DNA of 64,000 nt from Myxococcaceae bacterium. GTDB lineage: Bacteria; Myxococcota; UBA727; JABDBI01. Under the pieces are notes generated by a model. The model ran no database searches and was not told the origin of the DNA. It was given only the letters and a program-made list of their open reading frames with translations. The position numbers and the translations under genes are program-made. Location: the NCBI GenBank assembly GCA_016000045.1, contig JAECQY010000002.1, positions 31,777 to 95,776 of the forward strand, given 5' to 3'. Below are positions 62,046-64,000 of the stretch, one piece after another; position 1 is the first letter of the stretch, and each line of letters starts with the position of its first letter.

Positions 62046-63521
62046 TTGAAAGCGAACGTGTTACAGGAAACCCTACATCGAATGGTTAATTTCGAGCCTC
62101 TCAATTCTCTGGCCATTGCCCGACCTTCGGACCCGATCACACTGGATTCTCGAAAAGCCTCCCCTGGAGTTATTTTTGTTGCGGCGAAAGGGGCTAGCCT
62201 GAGTTCTCTCGATGGTCACTCCTTTATTCTTCAAGCTCTTCAAAACGGCTGCTCTGGGCTCATCGTTGAGCGCGTTGATTTTGAGATTCCCTTTCACATC
62301 CCAGTATGGCGCACGAATCATGCCCGCATCGCAGCGGCTATCTTATCCGAAGAAGCTTTTCTTTGTCCCTCCCGCCAGCTTGATTTATGCGGCGTCACAG
62401 GGACCAATGGAAAAACTTCAGTCACTTTCTTATTGGCTGCCATGGCCGAAGCGTTCGGAAAAAAGTCCGGAGTCCTTGGAACTCTTGGTGCTGGCTCGAC
62501 CCGAAACTTGACTTATTTTGGCTTGACGACGCCAGAAGCCGAAAATCTGAGTGCGTATTTGGGTCAATTTCGAAACCAAGGCTTCGATCAGATTGCGATG
62601 GAAGTCTCTTCGCATGCTCTGGCAACCCATCGAGTGGATGGACTCTCTTTTAAGGCAGCCGCTTTTACCAACCTAAGCCAGGATCATCTGGATTTCCATC
62701 AAACTTTTGATCATTACCTGACTGCCAAGGCAAGGCTGTTCCATGAGCTTCTTCCTAACAATGCTTATGCAATTTTACCGAGTACGGACCCCAATCTCAA
62801 TCAACTAAAACCGCGAAATGCACGAACCTTGCTCTGGGGAACCGACTCGAAAGCCGATATTGCTGCTTCTCAAATCCGTTTCACTCCTCAAGGCCTTTCT
62901 TTTACATTACGAGTCTTATCCGAGTCGATTGAGGTTCAAGCCCCTCTTTTCGGACGCTTTAATTTAGAAAACATTCTGTGCGCAGCAGGTCTTGCCTACG
63001 CAAGCGGAATTTCGCTCGAAGCCACCGCTCAAGGCCTGCAGAACCCGATCCTTCCCAAAGGCCGACTCGAACGTGTATCTCCTTCCTTGCCCGCTGTTTT
63101 TGTGGATTTTGCTCATTCTCCAGACGCCCTCGAAAAAGCTCTGCAAACTTTAAGAGAAATCAGCCAGGGCCGAATTAAATTGGTATTTGGATGCGGAGGA
63201 GACCGTGATCGAATCAAGCGCCCTCTCATGACTCAGGTAGCTCATCAAAACGCAGACGATGTCTTCATCACTTTAGACAATCCACGGCATGAAGCACCCA
63301 ATCAGATCATTGCCGATATGCAGCCTCTTTCAACAATGACGGTTCTCTTGAATCGCCAAGAAGCGATTCGAGCAGCCATTCAAAGCTGCGCTCAGGAAGA
63401 CATGGTTCTGATCGCTGGAAAGGGCCATGAAACCACTCAACAAATAGGAGATGAGTTTCGTCCGTTTGACGATGCTCGAATTGCACGTGAAATCTTATTC
63501 GATCGACACCCGAACTCTTAA
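62046..63521 (+). CDS. murE: UDP-MurNAc-tripeptide synthetase MurE
   Basis: About 491 residues. The frame is open from 61890 inside ftsI, but the family N-terminus starts later; TTG 62046 with AGGA eight bases upstream is preferred, and ATG 62082 is an alternative. TLDSRKASPGVIFVAAKG binds UDP, GVTGTNGKTSV is the ATP loop, EVSSHAL, FTNLSQDHLDFH and the specificity motif DNPRHEAP (DNPR selects meso-diaminopimelate) follow, then GKGHETTQ. It adds mDAP to the stem peptide in the cytoplasm. Confidence 0.93.
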   Translation: MKANVLQETLHRMVNFEPLNSLAIARPSDPITLDSRKASPGVIFVAAKGASLSSLDGHSFILQALQNGCSGLIVERVDFEIPFHIPVWRTNHARIAAAILSEEAFLCPSRQLDLCGVTGTNGKTSVTFLLAAMAEAFGKKSGVLGTLGAGSTRNLTYFGLTTPEAENLSAYLGQFRNQGFDQIAMEVSSHALATHRVDGLSFKAAAFTNLSQDHLDFHQTFDHYLTAKARLFHELLPNNAYAILPSTDPNLNQLKPRNARTLLWGTDSKADIAASQIRFTPQGLSFTLRVLSESIEVQAPLFGRFNLENILCAAGLAYASGISLEATAQGLQNPILPKGRLERVSPSLPAVFVDFAHSPDALEKALQTLREISQGRIKLVFGCGGDRDRIKRPLMTQVAHQNADDVFITLDNPRHEAPNQIIADMQPLSTMTVLLNRQEAIRAAIQSCAQEDMVLIAGKGHETTQQIGDEFRPFDDARIAREILFDRHPNS

Positions 63522-64000
63522 ACCGGGGGATATTTTTGTGGCTATCCGAGGCCTTCAATCGGACGGACACGATTTTGTTGCAGAAGCCTTTTCGAAAGGG
63601 GCCAGCCAAGCCATCGTTCGATCCGATTACCCAGGCCAAGAATCGAATCTCATTCGAGTTTTGGATCCTCTCCAAGAGCTTCAAGACCGAGCTCATCGTC
63701 ACCTTTTATCCATGCCGGCCAAACGCGTTGCATTAACAGGCTCTTCGGGTAAAACGACCACGAAAGAAATTCTAGCAACCCTCTGTCAAGCATGCTTGAG
63801 CACCGAGGCCGTTTGGCTCAACGAGGGCAACCTAAACAACCATTTGGGACTTCCTTTAAGCGCACTCAAAGTTGAACCGCACCATAAAATAGCGATTTTG
63901 GAGATGGGAATGAACCACTTCGGAGAAATCGCGTGTTTAGCTAAAATCGCCAAACCCCAAATTGGCCTCATCACCAATATGGGATCCGCTCATGCCGGAA
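63451..64000 (+). CDS. murF: UDP-MurNAc-tripeptide:D-Ala-D-Ala ligase MurF (5' part, runs off the window)
   Basis: The frame overlaps the murE 3' end. Candidate starts are ATG 63451 (with GGAG adjoining), ATG 63472 and GTG 63487; all overlap murE by 35-71 bases and give a shorter N-terminus than most MurF proteins. SIDTRTLKPGDIFVAIRG is the uridine-binding segment, ALTGSSGKTTTKEIL the ATP loop, and NEGNLNNHLGLPLSAL plus LEMGMNHFGEI are MurF-specific. Adds D-Ala-D-Ala to the stem peptide. Confidence 0.9.
   Translation, partial: MSFVRLTMLELHVKSYSIDTRTLKPGDIFVAIRGLQSDGHDFVAEAFSKGASQAIVRSDYPGQESNLIRVLDPLQELQDRAHRHLLSMPAKRVALTGSSGKTTTKEILATLCQACLSTEAVWLNEGNLNNHLGLPLSALKVEPHHKIAILEMGMNHFGEIACLAKIAKPQIGLITNMGSAHAG

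Overview
The window reads as chromosomal DNA of a Gram-negative, proteobacteria-like organism. It has Lgt, a periplasmic-peptidoglycan recycling ligase (Mpl), a bifunctional PBP1A, DsbD- and TldD-type proteins and a complete start of the division/cell-wall (dcw) cluster. Base composition is moderate, mid-40s % GC by eye, and GTG and TTG starts are common. A DksA-type protein without the full zinc-finger cysteines and a COG1579-type coiled-coil zinc-ribbon protein next to glyA are reminiscent of Bdellovibrionota/Myxococcota-like lineages. I cannot fix the lineage from sequence reading alone. Several proteins look eukaryote-like or host-directed: a kinase-like protein, an exported methyltransferase-TPR-OTU fusion, an ankyrin-like protein and an ADP-ribosylglycohydrolase relative. 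A host- or prey-associated lifestyle is an inference from these.

Layout. 1-3.6 kb: 3'-truncated ABC exporter, aroQ and a kinase-like gene on the minus strand, then a CYTH-domain gene and tRNA-Arg(ACG) on the plus strand. 3.7-7.6 kb: one very large gene encoding an exported methyltransferase-TPR-double OTU-like protein. 7.6-14 kb: a minus-strand block with a GH13 amylase-like protein, glyA, the zinc-ribbon gene, tRNA-Met(CAT), rlmI, an MscS channel and a tiny coupled ORF. 14-17.5 kb: trhO, an RluA-type pseudouridine synthase, a gene-poor stretch with a 23-nt palindrome, a decayed IS5-type element and a DUF4160/DUF2442 pair. 17.5-23.5 kb: tRNA-Arg(CCT), dksA-like, dusB, lgt, then the arginine-dependent acid-resistance pair adiC-adiA.

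23.5-36.6 kb: a large lipoprotein of unknown role, an ABC-F ATPase, holA, a surface-type protein made of three near-identical 290-residue DUF1566 repeats, doxX, an ADP-ribosylglycohydrolase-like gene, mpl and an ankyrin-like gene. 36.6-49 kb: a small exported protein, a pmbA/tldD pair, a shortened dsbD, PBP1A, a metallophosphoesterase, a second DUF1566 protein, an exported protein of unknown function, a P-loop kinase-like gene and nth. 49-58.6 kb: yajQ-dinG-yebC-TRIC channel, an unusual ABC ATPase with an N-terminal signal sequence, aspS, yidD, pdxJ and tpiA. 58.6-64 kb: mraZ-rsmH-ftsL-ftsI-murE-murF, preceded by three 10-bp-spaced GTGG repeats that look like MraZ operators.

Functional links: PBP1A, Mpl, FtsI, MurE and MurF act on peptidoglycan. 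TrhO, RluA-type synthase, RlmI, DusB, AspRS and three tRNAs serve translation. AdiC/AdiA form an acid-resistance module. No CRISPR array, prophage, rRNA operon or replication origin was seen. The most unusual items are the methyltransferase-TPR-OTU fusion and the triplicated DUF1566 protein.
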